Origin: Polytrichum commune
Taxonomy: Eukaryota; Streptophyta; Polytrichopsida; Polytrichales; Polytrichaceae
Reading direction: 5' to 3'
Assembly (NCBI GenBank): GCA_950295325.1
Contig: OX485809.1
Span: 40,333,081 to 40,393,080, forward strand
Length of the DNA: 60,000 bases
Every line of letters starts with the position of its first letter. Position 1 is the first letter of the stretch. Positions 1 to 16,145 of this stretch are shown here, one piece after another. A program made the position numbers and the translations under genes. Below the pieces are notes generated by a model. It did not search any database. It saw only the letters and a list, made by a program, of their open reading frames with translations, and had not been told where the DNA came from.

Positions 1-53
1 TTGCAAACACTAGGATCTCAACCGATTATGCCCAAAAATCTCCCCGATCACTG
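1..53. mobile_element. Mutator-like TIR fragment
   Basis: These bases are nearly identical to the right-hand terminal inverted repeat of the Mutator-like element at 59.86-59.91 kb, in the same orientation, sharing the CAAACACTAGGATCT and CCCAAAAATCTCCC segments. Similarity stops abruptly near base 53, before the outer ~90 bases of the TIR. It is therefore a truncated fragment, or the edge of an element that lies mostly left of the window. Confidence 0.75.
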
Positions 54-271
54 ATGTGGCCCCAAATTTTGCACAATTTTCATGCAATGATGGTGCTAGG
101 GCTGGTAGTGGGAGCGGAAGCGGCAACACTGCATTCGGTATGGCCTCGAAGCAGATCCTGAAGGAGTGAAAAGATCTGCGGAAGGATCCACCGACATCAT
201 GCAACGCTGGTGAGTGTCATCGGCTTGTTTGTTTGTTTGTTTGTTTGTTTGTTCGTGTGTGAGTCCATCTA

Positions 272-980
272 AGGTAGAGGGTGCTTAAACCAACACTTTA
301 AGCTATTGCACATACATATGGCTATGTGGTTGATATATAAAATATATATTCATATTAGCCTTTGGGCTAAACATAGGTATCAAGAAAGAAAAAATATTTT
401 TAGTGTCAATTGAATATTTCATGAATATTCAAAGTCAAAACTGCTAGCTTCCTTATACCAATCCATAGGCCCCCGTGTATGGCAACCTCACATATGATAA
501 GGACCCCCACCTTCATTGCCTAGAACCAACACAACATAGTTGGGTACTAGACCCAAACTACATCAAAGCCCAAGTAGTAATGGCATGCAAAGCCACACGG
601 CTACCTCCATGATCCCTCCCGGTTCGCTTGCAAAACCATCACCTTGCATCCCGGGAACCGACCCCCTTGCATCCCAAGAAATGACCCTTTTGTGCTTTGT
701 GGGCCTACCTCCTTGGCGTTGTGAATAGAATGACTAGAATAGGCATTGACAAGCCACCCTAATCCCACCTTGAACCAACCCGAGATAGAGTGGAGCCCTA
801 CATGAAGGTCATCGAGGCCGCTATGAGGTGGCACCACTAATGGCACCTAAAACCGTCACTCCGTGGGCCTAGACACTCCTACACCGCTGGGTACGGTTCA
901 AGGTTGTAGAGTGTTGGCAATTGGGAGGCGTTTATAGGTGTTGGTTTTGGATGGGGTGTTGGTTTTAGCACCCTCTACCT
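272..980. mobile_element. TA-target non-autonomous DNA transposon (MITE-like), 709 bp
   Basis: It begins AGGTAGAGGGTGCT and ends with the reverse complement of that sequence, with imperfect TIRs of about 25 bp. It is flanked by TA on both sides (270-271 and 981-982). The insertion lies inside one unit of the tandem array, and the neighbouring units near 1193 and 1408 keep the uninterrupted site (CATCTATTTGG), so they act as empty-site controls. A TA duplication fits the Tc1/mariner (Stowaway-like) group, but the TIR is not a standard Stowaway end, so the superfamily is inferred. No transposase ORF is present. Confidence 0.75.
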
Positions 981-1673
981 TATTTGGTTGCACAGTGTGT
1001 TGTTTGATGTTGGACATGATGTTACATGACATTATTAGGATTCATAACAATGTTTTGTGGGACTGATAATATTCCACATAATATTCTTCACATTCAGGTC
1101 CTAAAGGAGTTAAAATATATGCAGAAGGATCCGCCAACATCATGCAATGTTGGTGAGTGTCATCGGTTGGTTCGTTTGTTTGTGTGTAAGTCCGTCTATT
1201 TGGTTGCACGGTGTGTTGTTTGATGTTGGACGTGATGTTACATAACATTATTCAGATCCATAACAGTGTTATGTGGGACTGACAATATTCCATATATTAT
1301 TCCCCACATTCAAATCCTGAAGGAGTAAAAAATTATGCGGAAGGATATGCCAACATCATGCAATGTTGGTGAGTGTCATCAATTGGCTTGTTTGTTTGTG
1401 TGTAAGTCCATCTATTTGGTTGCACAGTGTGTTGTTGATGTTGGACATGATGTTACATAACATTTTTCATATCCATAACAATGCTATGTGGGACTAACAA
1501 TATTCCACATAATATTCCTCACATTCAAATCCTGAAGGAGTCAAAAAGATTAGCAGAAGGAGCCACCAACACCATGCAACGCTGGTGAGTGTCATCAGTT
1601 GGCTTGTTTGTTTGTGTGTAAGTCAATCTATTTGGTTGCATAGTGTGTTGTTGATGTTGGACATGATGGTACA

Positions 1674-1815
1674 TAACATTATTAAGATCCATAACAATGT
1701 TCAATGGGATTGACAATATTCCATGGAATATTCCCCATAAACATTCTAACTGTGTGGAATATTCTATGGAATACTTTTAGTCCCATAGAACATTGTTGTG
1801 GATCTGAATAATGTT
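1674..1815. repeat. inverted half-unit closing the tandem array (hairpin)
   Basis: The segment from CATAACATTATT through CAATATTCCAT at 1674-1722 reappears in reverse complement at about 1757-1815, with a ~35-bp spacer. The last array unit thus folds back on itself. Confidence 0.6.

Positions 1816-8370
<6,555 letters not shown>

Positions 8371-8432
<62 letters not shown>
8371..8432. repeat. (CT)n(AT)n compound microsatellite
   Basis: About 22 CT dinucleotides run directly into about 9 AT dinucleotides. A separate (AT)n run lies at about 8829-8851. Confidence 0.95.
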
Positions 8433-8433
<1 letters not shown>

Positions 8434-9547
8434 AATTGTAGATGTATTGGAGGCAATTTATCACATGAGATTGAAAAGCTTAGTATAAATGCATGGGTCT
8501 ATTTTCTAGTATGCCGTTAGTACATATATACTCATTTTTCTCTACAAGCTTCTCGTATATAGGGGGTTTCATTTCATAGTCACCCACGCATGTCATTTAG
8601 GTTTCCACCAAGGAGTACAACCCTTGGGTTCCATACAAAAATTATGATGATTTTTGTTCTTGAGTATCATATCTAACACAAGTTCAATGATCCACGACAT
8701 ATCACATTTATCTCATTTGAAATATTTATTAGATCTTTTCTACCCTTATTATTGAGTAAGACATCAAGAGAATATATGTATGTTTTGTTCCAATTCTTAA
8801 ACAAACCAGATGGAATTTAAAAAAATAATATATATATATATATATATATATTATTAAACCCAACTAACATGAATTTTTATGGGGCCAAAGCCAAGTAAAT
8901 AGGGATGGTCAAAGATTTATTAATTTTATGATCATGAATTTCATATGCAAATGGTCACTATTTTTTTTTGAAAAATCTAATACTAAATTGGACAATTTGG
9001 ATAAGGATCCTTGCAAATCATTGGACTAACTCTTAAAGTTAATAAAAGCTCAGATGGGGTTTTTGACCAAAAAGCAACTCAGTTTTTGTTGTTGATAAAT
9101 TCATTTAAATTCTTTTCTTGAGAAGTAAGTCTTACTAAAATGATTGTATCCTTCTAATAATGTTCTCCAATTGAAAGAACAAGTGAAAATAAAAAGTGCA
9201 AATGCAATCAAGAATGCGAAAGAATCCAACACAAATCTATGTAATAAAGGTATGACCATAAAGATAATGCACATCTATATACAATCCGTGACATATAGTC
9301 CCCTAAACCCCAGGCTCTTCCCAAGATAACAATAGGGACCACTTCTGACATGATGCAGTAACATTTATCCATAGCTTTGCTCAGTAAACCCGCTTTGGGT
9401 TCACACTTGAGCTCGCGGCAATGATCGAGGTGATCTCTCCCCCCCAATGGGGGAAGTTTCCATGAAACAATACCTTGCTAGAAACTACTATCCATGTTCT
9501 CTTCACAATGTTATGTCTTTACGACCATTTGAATATATTGTAAGCTC
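8433..9547. other. intergenic, nothing recognised
   Basis: AT-rich sequence upstream of the orphan ORF at 9548. Apart from the (AT)n run near 8829-8851, no feature is supported. Confidence 0.5.
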
Positions 9548-10597
9548 TTGAATCCACTCTTTACACTCTTTTCTCGCAAACAAGTGTTATTTCATATACA
9601 TGCAACTTGCGTACGTATCCATGCGAGAGACCACCCCAAGATCAAATGTGTGTTACCGGATCCATCTAATTTCAAGCCGCTAAAACTTATGATACATCAC
9701 GACGATCAGGCATTGGCGACGGTCGAGACGATTCCGTTAATTCGGAGGTTTTTCCACACGAAACTACGGTGGGTGGGGGAGGTAGATAAAGAAGAGTTTG
9801 CAGAAGCTTACAAGGCGGTCATCGATGCCGAGAACCCGTCTCACCGCTACAACAGGCACATGTCACGCACGGACAACATGTTGCGAATCTACAAGGCGGT
9901 GTGTGTGAAGCTCGTGCGAAGCCAGCTGTGGGACCCGTACCGAGTCGACCCCGAGAAGGAGGAGTTTGTGCTCCGGATGGTCGACCCGATTCGGGAGCGC
10001 CTGCGCGAGGTGTGGGGTGAGACGATATGCGACCTTGTGTTGATGGCAAGGCATGAGCTACTCGACTACAACCCAAGTGGTGCGTACGGTGTTCCGATGC
10101 CATGGGATCCCGTGGCGCGGCGTGTCGTGAAGCACTCGGAAGCCATCAAACAATTTGGGTTAACGGCCCTCAAATGTAACCGGTTGTTACAGAATTGTCG
10201 ATGTTCCGATACTCCACCTCGTTCGCCACAGTCACCGAATCCATCTCTATCCGCCGGGCCTGCTGGTGGAGTAGCGTGGGTCGATGATCCACCAGGTGCG
10301 CGTGATTATTGGGATTCGGCCTCTGAACCTCAGACGGTGGTGACGGAGGATGAGGATGGTGGTGATAGAGAAGGATTCGAACAAGGACCCGATGCCCTTG
10401 GCTTCGAAAATTGGCAAGGCCACGGAGCTTTAAATCCATCCCATTCACCGGTATCCGGAAATGGTCCACCACAAGGGGGGTCGGCAGTCGATGGCTCAAA
10501 TGGGGGGTTTGAGCCTACCCGTAATGATCCACCGTCAGAAATTGAATATGATCCACCCGAAGAAACTGAAGAATACCTCTACATCCTCATTGGTTGA
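9548..10597 (+). CDS. orphan protein, 349 codons, function unknown
   Basis: I do not recognise this protein. The frame is open for 349 codons and is clearly GC-richer (about 55-60% in 9.7-10.2 kb) than the AT-rich surroundings, which favours real or recently real coding. The central part (about residues 60-215) is charged and probably helical, with segments such as EEFAEAYKAVIDAE and MVDPIRERLREVWGE. The C-terminal ~130 residues are rich in Pro, Gly, Ser, Asp and Glu and are probably disordered. ATGs lie at 9548 and, in frame, near 9689 (MIHHDDQ); the later one sits at the start of the compositionally coding-like part and may be the true start. No intron signals are needed. A Mutator-type TIR fragment lies 240 bp downstream, so this could be a host fragment captured by a transposon. 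Existence as an expressed gene is uncertain. Confidence 0.5.
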   Translation: MNPLFTLFSRKQVLFHIHATCVRIHARDHPKIKCVLPDPSNFKPLKLMIHHDDQALATVETIPLIRRFFHTKLRWVGEVDKEEFAEAYKAVIDAENPSHRYNRHMSRTDNMLRIYKAVCVKLVRSQLWDPYRVDPEKEEFVLRMVDPIRERLREVWGETICDLVLMARHELLDYNPSGAYGVPMPWDPVARRVVKHSEAIKQFGLTALKCNRLLQNCRCSDTPPRSPQSPNPSLSAGPAGGVAWVDDPPGARDYWDSASEPQTVVTEDEDGGDREGFEQGPDALGFENWQGHGALNPSHSPVSGNGPPQGGSAVDGSNGGFEPTRNDPPSEIEYDPPEETEEYLYILIG

Positions 10598-10839
10598 GAT
10601 GCAATTCAACAATGAGAGCAAAAACAAATTATTTAATTTAGGGATTGAAGATTCGCCGACGACATGGCATCGATGTGACTGAAAGGTGTTAGCATGCGCC
10701 ACAGTATTTTACAACTCAGTGTGCGTGTGATATGCTCAAGCATGTGATTTGATGTGTACCTCTAGCATCAACTGCAACAGATGCATGCACGCTCAATCAA
10801 CTATGGTTACGTTTCCTTCATCCTACAACCGGTGTCTGG

Positions 10840-11020
10840 AGAGATCTGTGGATCCTAGTGTTTCCAAGTCCATGTTGTGATCGTTCGGTTTCTCTTTATT
10901 AATTTGAAGTCTACTCCATAGATTCCTCTAGAACTGATCGGTAATTTTCATGAAGTCTTGAACTTCAACCAGCTATTTCTCAAACTCAAACGGTTGATCT
11001 CTAACTAGCGGCCAGTACAG
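10840..11020. mobile_element. diverged Mutator-like TIR fragment
   Basis: The segment aligns with the left TIR of the 56.5-60 kb element in the same order: GGATCCTAGTGTTT, CTCTTTATTAA, CTCCATAGATTC, a TTGAACTTCAACC block, CAAACTCAA, then CTAACTAGCGG. Divergence is substantial, so this is an old relic. The orientation places the element interior to the right. Confidence 0.6.
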
Positions 11021-13620
11021 AGGTGGTCATGTACAAGAACCATTTAACATGGGTTGTTCTACACACGTGGCCAAGGCTTGCGAGAAAAATGATTTAGGAT
11101 TTATCATGGTCGTCGACGATGGTCCAAAGACCATGACCAAAAGAAATCCACGTCATGTTTTTTTTAGCCTTGGTCACATAGTGTAAAGCAGAGTTTGAGT
11201 TTGATTGGGTAGTAATGTTTTCATTGAACGGAAAATTAATTAATTAATAAGGGGTTGTCGAAAACAAGGTTTGATTTTTTTTTTCAAATGCTATTTAAAA
11301 CATACTACTAGAAATATGTTTTTTTTACATGGTCATCTTCATATTACACTACTAATATGAAAGATTAATGTTAACACTACTAATCAAAGTTTGCATCATA
11401 GATTTCAAGGTGTTGGTATACCATGTGAACTTCATGTCAACAAGTCCCAAAATGGAGGCAAAGTCCCAACTTTTGAGCCTCAAAAAATGATTAACATACG
11501 GTTCATATCCGTCAAACTCATATCTTGACTATATTTTTGCAAAACGTTTATCACGATTTGTGTTAAGGGTTGGGTCTAGCTTTCTGCTCGACCCAACTCT
11601 CAACTCAAGTCCCAAGCCTCCCCTTCGAAAAGTATTGCCATGTAGGCATCCACATCATACTTGGACCTAGGACTTGGGACTTTATGTGAAGTGGCAAACT
11701 CCCAACTTCTAGGGTCTCAACGGTTGAGATTACACGGATTGACCTCAAGTGACTTGGGAAGTAGACTTGGGAACCCATGTGGACCGGTCTTTAGGGTGGG
11801 TTTACAATTCAATCCAAAATTGAAAAAAAAAACAAAAACAAAAAAAATTCAAGGTTGAACAAGCTTATTGCTTGATAGCAAAAAAAATTGGACCCAAGGA
11901 GTTATGCTAATATTTTGGTCCAAGGTATGAAAAATAAGGTGTCATTAATGTGGTCTCGCTTTCTTACTAAATCTCAACAATCCCAACTTAAGAAAACACT
12001 TCTCTAGTTTGAGAAATCAATGCTTGGATTCAATTTTGAGTTCAAAAACAAGGCGTATCAATCTTTCAAGCTTGGGTGTTTTTGACCCCGAGTTTTCTTT
12101 AGACCGGAACCTTGTTGTACACCCAAATGACATGAAATGATCACATACACCTATACCTCTCTATCATCCAATTTTGAAAACCTAAAATAGTATACACCCC
12201 CTTTAGAATTGAAGCCCTTGAAGGCAAGGCATGTTGGGCCACGGGCAGTCATCTAACATAAATTTGTTTTAACCAATTTGACACCAGTAATAGCTTCAAA
12301 AACTTGGAACCACACTAAATATGATATTTAGTGTCACCAATTTTAGTTGTCTTGCTCAATACTAACTGTAAACCGTGGTGTGGCGTCACCAAAACTAAAT
12401 ACCAACCCAACATTATTTGTCATTCCTCGTAATTTTTTGCGGGGATTATAGATTTACAGTGTTGCAATTACTATCATTTACCAAATGATTTTTCATCCAA
12501 ATTTCAATCATCTATGACAATATATTCATTACAGGTTGCTACAAAGAGAAGGTAGGGTTTTGGCCGATGGATGAACTCATCCATCATCCATGACAATATT
12601 TGTTCACTTATTCATAAGAAGTGTCATCCAAAAAGTTACCATAGTGACATGAATATACCATGACACTAAATATCATATTTTAGTCTAGTCTAGATGAAGT
12701 AATCGGTGATGAGATGGAAATAAACTTATAGGCAGTCACGTTTTATGTTGGATGGATGAGAGGTATTCTCATATGCAAGATTTTTTTCTCATAACCCAAG
12801 CTGATGCCTAGCATGCTCACCCACACACCAGGGAGCACACATCCTCAAGGGTTCATAATGTTAGAGGCATGCATCCCCAAGATTGCTTTGGTTAGTTGAT
12901 CAGGATTAGCTATAAAGATCATGAATTACTCTAGTCCAAGTCATTCTGAGATGAATTGGTCACAAACATCCCAAAGCACTTGGATTAGAAAGCTAAATCC
13001 GATGTCAAATCAATTTAAACAAGACAACCTTTGGGTTGCATAATATTTTAGAGCTTTCATGTTGGATAAAAAGAGAAGTACACTCACATGCATAAGTTCC
13101 ATGTCACCAACAAAAGTCATTCTTTAATGCTAGACGGATGAGAGGTACCCTCGTGTGCAATAATGGATGCTCGTCATCCCCCCCCCCCCCCTCCCGGGAG
13201 AACTTGAACATGAACTCTAACAAATAAGGTAGATTGGTGTTAAGCCAACAACCTAAAATGTTGACGGTTACATTCGAGTGGTGTTGTGATAAGTATAAAT
13301 TTAAGAATGGATGCCACAAAAACATGTGTTTAAATGAGATTGATATATGTACTCCAAATATATTCACAATTTAAGCACAACAGTCAACATTATTGGGAGA
13401 CCTACATGACCATTTAAAGAGCACGAGAATGTTCACTTCGACAAGGCATAAGATATTCATATGAGCTCAGAAAGTTATGTTGAAAATGGCTACAAACACT
13501 TCAATTTGGATTTGCTAATCATCTTGCACTAATTTTGTGTGTCCTATGAGATATGGGCGAAGAGAGAGAGAAAAGTGTCCGATTAACGCCCACTTACCTT
13601 AGGGGGCCATCACCTGAATC
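11021..13620. other. intergenic, nothing recognised
   Basis: AT-rich sequence with homopolymer tracts, including a C run near 13178. Short motifs such as GGATGAGAGGTA (12.75 and 13.13 kb) and a CTACATGACC..TTCACTT block (13.41 and 41.69 kb) recur, suggesting relics of a dispersed repeat. No coding gene is supported. Confidence 0.45.
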
Positions 13621-13705
13621 ACGAAACCCTAACTCCTACAACATCCTGGAGAAACCCTAATCCCTAAACCCTAAAATCTGAGGCATAAAACCCTAACCCT
13701 GCTCA
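13621..13705 (+). promoter_or_regulatory. cluster of telo-boxes (AAACCCTAA)
   Basis: Several copies of AAACCCTAA or close variants occur within about 80 bp. In plants, telo-boxes are typical promoter or 5'-UTR elements of ribosomal-protein and snoRNA genes. The cluster precedes the three snoRNA-like repeats by about 0.3-0.8 kb, which suggests it drives a polycistronic non-coding transcript on the plus strand. That link is inferred. A degenerate interstitial telomere repeat is the alternative. Confidence 0.5.
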
Positions 13706-14013
13706 TTCCTGCCTCAACGCCTTGGTGCGAGTTCTCGTGCGTTTTACTGGACACAGATTCATGTCGCACCATGTTGTGATGGATCTATATTAGTGCAGTG
13801 CTTCAAAGTGATGTCTTCAAATCAGTTGCTTTTGCTTATGTCATCAGAGTCTGTTTGTAGAGTGAGACTAGACTTCTTCCATGTTTGGTGTGCCGTGGTC
13901 TTGTCGCAATCGAGTTGTCAAGTGTCAATATCCGTCGTGGCATCGTGAACTCATCGGTTTTCATAAATTGGTGTTGCTTGATGAGCAACGTAAGCAAGTA
14001 TATCGCGAACTTG

Positions 14014-14115
14014 GTACAAGAATGAGGAAACGCACTGGGCACCGAGTGGCATGAGCAAAAGCTTGTATCCATGAGAGAGATGCTACGGGCCTAGAAAACC
14101 CTTTCTGACTTACGT
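14014..14115 (+). ncRNA. box C/D snoRNA-like repeat, copy 1
   Basis: First of three near-identical ~97-nt segments. It starts ACAAGA with a C-box-like ATGAGGA (one mismatch to RTGATGA) and ends with a D box CTGA at 14105-14108. Inside is a short hairpin (CACT..AGTG) and a conserved ATGAGAG that could be a C' box. The conservation of the unit, compared with unrelated spacers between copies, points to an RNA rather than a protein. The guide target was not established. Confidence 0.35.
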
Positions 14116-14159
14116 GTACTGCAGCTGTGTTCTTTTCTTATATGTAGTGTTTTCTTCCC

Positions 14160-14258
14160 ACAAGGATGATGAAATGCACTGGGCACCGAGTGGCATGAGC
14201 AAGATCTTGTGTCCATGAGAGATATGCTACGGGCCTAGAAAACCCTTTTCTGACTTGT
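14160..14258 (+). ncRNA. box C/D snoRNA-like repeat, copy 2 (best preserved boxes)
   Basis: This copy has a consensus C box ATGATGA near 14165-14171 and a D box CTGA at 14250-14253. The flanking ACAAG and CTTGT can pair as the short terminal stem expected of a C/D snoRNA. The sequence upstream of the D box (GGGCCTAGAAAACCC) would be the candidate antisense element. It is the strongest of the three copies; assignment rests on box spacing and the terminal stem only. Confidence 0.45.
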
Positions 14259-14493
14259 CGATGTATCACCAAGGACTCCACGTTTGTATTATAGAATGAC
14301 TAATGCACTGTATAAGTGAAGAAGGATAAGTTAGTCGATTGTATCTGATTTGTCTGGGAATCTGCTATGGCGGTGTATCCAGTCACTCGTGATTGGAAAC
14401 ACGCATTGGTGTTCTGCCTGGACCTTTGTAAGTGGTTTCCGATATGGGTCTCTGTACGTGAAGAATCTGGGACTTTATGTAGCAGTGAATGGT

Positions 14494-14592
14494 ACAAGGA
14501 TGAGGAAACGCACTGGGCACCGAGTGGCATGAGCAAAAGCTTGTGTTCATGAGAGAGATGCTACGGGCCTAGAAAACCCTTTTCTGACTTAT
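14494..14592 (+). ncRNA. box C/D snoRNA-like repeat, copy 3
   Basis: Nearly identical to copy 1, with C-box-like ATGAGGA and D box CTGA at 14584-14587. The copies start about 146 and 334 bp apart and their spacers differ, as in plant polycistronic snoRNA clusters. Confidence 0.35.
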
Positions 14593-16145
14593 ATCATAAA
14601 TACATCTTGCTGTAGTGTCCGTCTGTTAACGCATACTTTAGCTCTCCAAATGTACACGTGCTGTAAATGAGATCTTGTACAGGGGCTAGAGTCGTCTATT
14701 ACCAATGCCGCAAAGTGCCCGGAAGAGCTTATTGATGTAATTGAAGATCTGCCTAATAAGTAACTTGTGTGCCAGTTCAAGCTAAGGACTCTGAACAATA
14801 TAACAGTATCTAAAAGTGCTCAAAGTGGAGGTATAAACTCTATGAAATTCTAAGATTTATAAGAAGAATTCCTTTAAGAAAGGGAAGTGTGTGTAAGTCA
14901 CAAAATTTATCATCGCTACACAGTAGATAAATCGACTGCCAATATTTCCCATAAAAGATGGGCATCTTTTGTGCACATGACAGTTATCCGTGCAGTTCCT
15001 CAAAGAGGGACAAGACCTAAACTTTGCTCGTCATGTAGCAGAGCCTTTTCTGAAAGTCGGGTGAAATTTTGGGGCCCTTCTCTACGGCATGGGCATGGAC
15101 TCTGTTGACCTAAATCTCGGATTGGTCTATAAGATTTGCTACCTATCAAGAGGTCGACATCATTCTTTGTGTGATAATTTAAGCATAAGAAAACCTGGGT
15201 GACTTTGTGTTAATTCTCATGAACTCAAGGATTTGAGATTAAACCCATGGTTCATCTGCTTTATGCTGCAAATAATTCTATTACTCTAGACATCTATTCC
15301 AAATCACTGGACGCCCTTTACAGCTACAACCATGTCGTATAGTCTCTTTCTGAAGTGCAAAAATTCCGAGATTTTTTGAAACAAAATCTGAAGGTGTTCT
15401 TCAGGATCCAACCCATATAGTTATGATGTGGACCACTGTAGATGCTACGTGAACAAATATCAACCTGTTCATGTTTCAACATGTCTTAACACTTTAGGGT
15501 ATGTGTGAAGGGGCAAAGGCGGGACTACTTGGAAAATAAATTGAACCTTGCTGACATGAGCGAATGGATGACGGGATGTCGGGTGTACTGCAATTGTCAA
15601 GAATTCTCAAAAGAAGTGGTTAATATTGAGCAGGTGTGAGCATTAACTTTTCGGCTATCCAAACCAATGAGCCATCATGTTAATCCTTTGGAATAGTACT
15701 AGAAGAATTCAGTGTACCATTTTGCACCCAAAAGTAGGTGTTTGAATAAGAAATGTCTACAGGTAACACCAGTTTACTCCCAGATTCTTTGATATAACAT
15801 ATTGCAATTTAGCATAAACCTAGTAAAGAAGTCCAGTCCAACAATAGCCAGACCAGGTATGAACCTTGATTCTGATTTCCAACAACTGTCCTAATCGAGC
15901 TGACATCTTCAATTTGGTTAACTAGGTTGCTGTACAGGGTTCACGTTGTTAACTCAAATGGAAGTTACTGGTCATGAGCTAGGGCACTATTAGCCTTCAC
16001 TGTAAGACCCTGCACAGGACTATACTCTTTGTGGGATTCTACAGCCCTGAAATTGCACAACTCAGTCACTCTGTATCATGACAAGTATGGGCTCCCGCTA
16101 AAGTGAAAGTTGTGAACTAACTGGGTTCTCTGATTTTGACAATCC
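14593..16145. other. intergenic / 3' flank of the TH1 gene
   Basis: No ORF with domain signal was found. Part of this interval is presumably the 3' UTR and terminator of the minus-strand gene ending at 16146. A second transcript from the snoRNA-like cluster could extend into it. Confidence 0.4.

Larger units (their letters stand above)
130..1815. repeat. ~216-bp tandem repeat array (about 4 units)
   Basis: Units share the segments GATGTTACATAACATTATT, CATCATGCAATGTTGG and TCCATCTATTTGGTTGC. The first segment recurs at about 1017, 1232, 1449 and 1664, giving a 215-217 bp period. The first unit is split by the insertion at 272-980 and carries an expanded (GTTT)n run near 222-252. No coding function is evident; short ORFs inside it simply repeat. 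Confidence 0.85.

Noticed and set aside
9819-10499. Minus-strand ORFs opposite the 349-codon ORF
   Set aside because: Shadow frames of the GC-rich plus-strand ORF.
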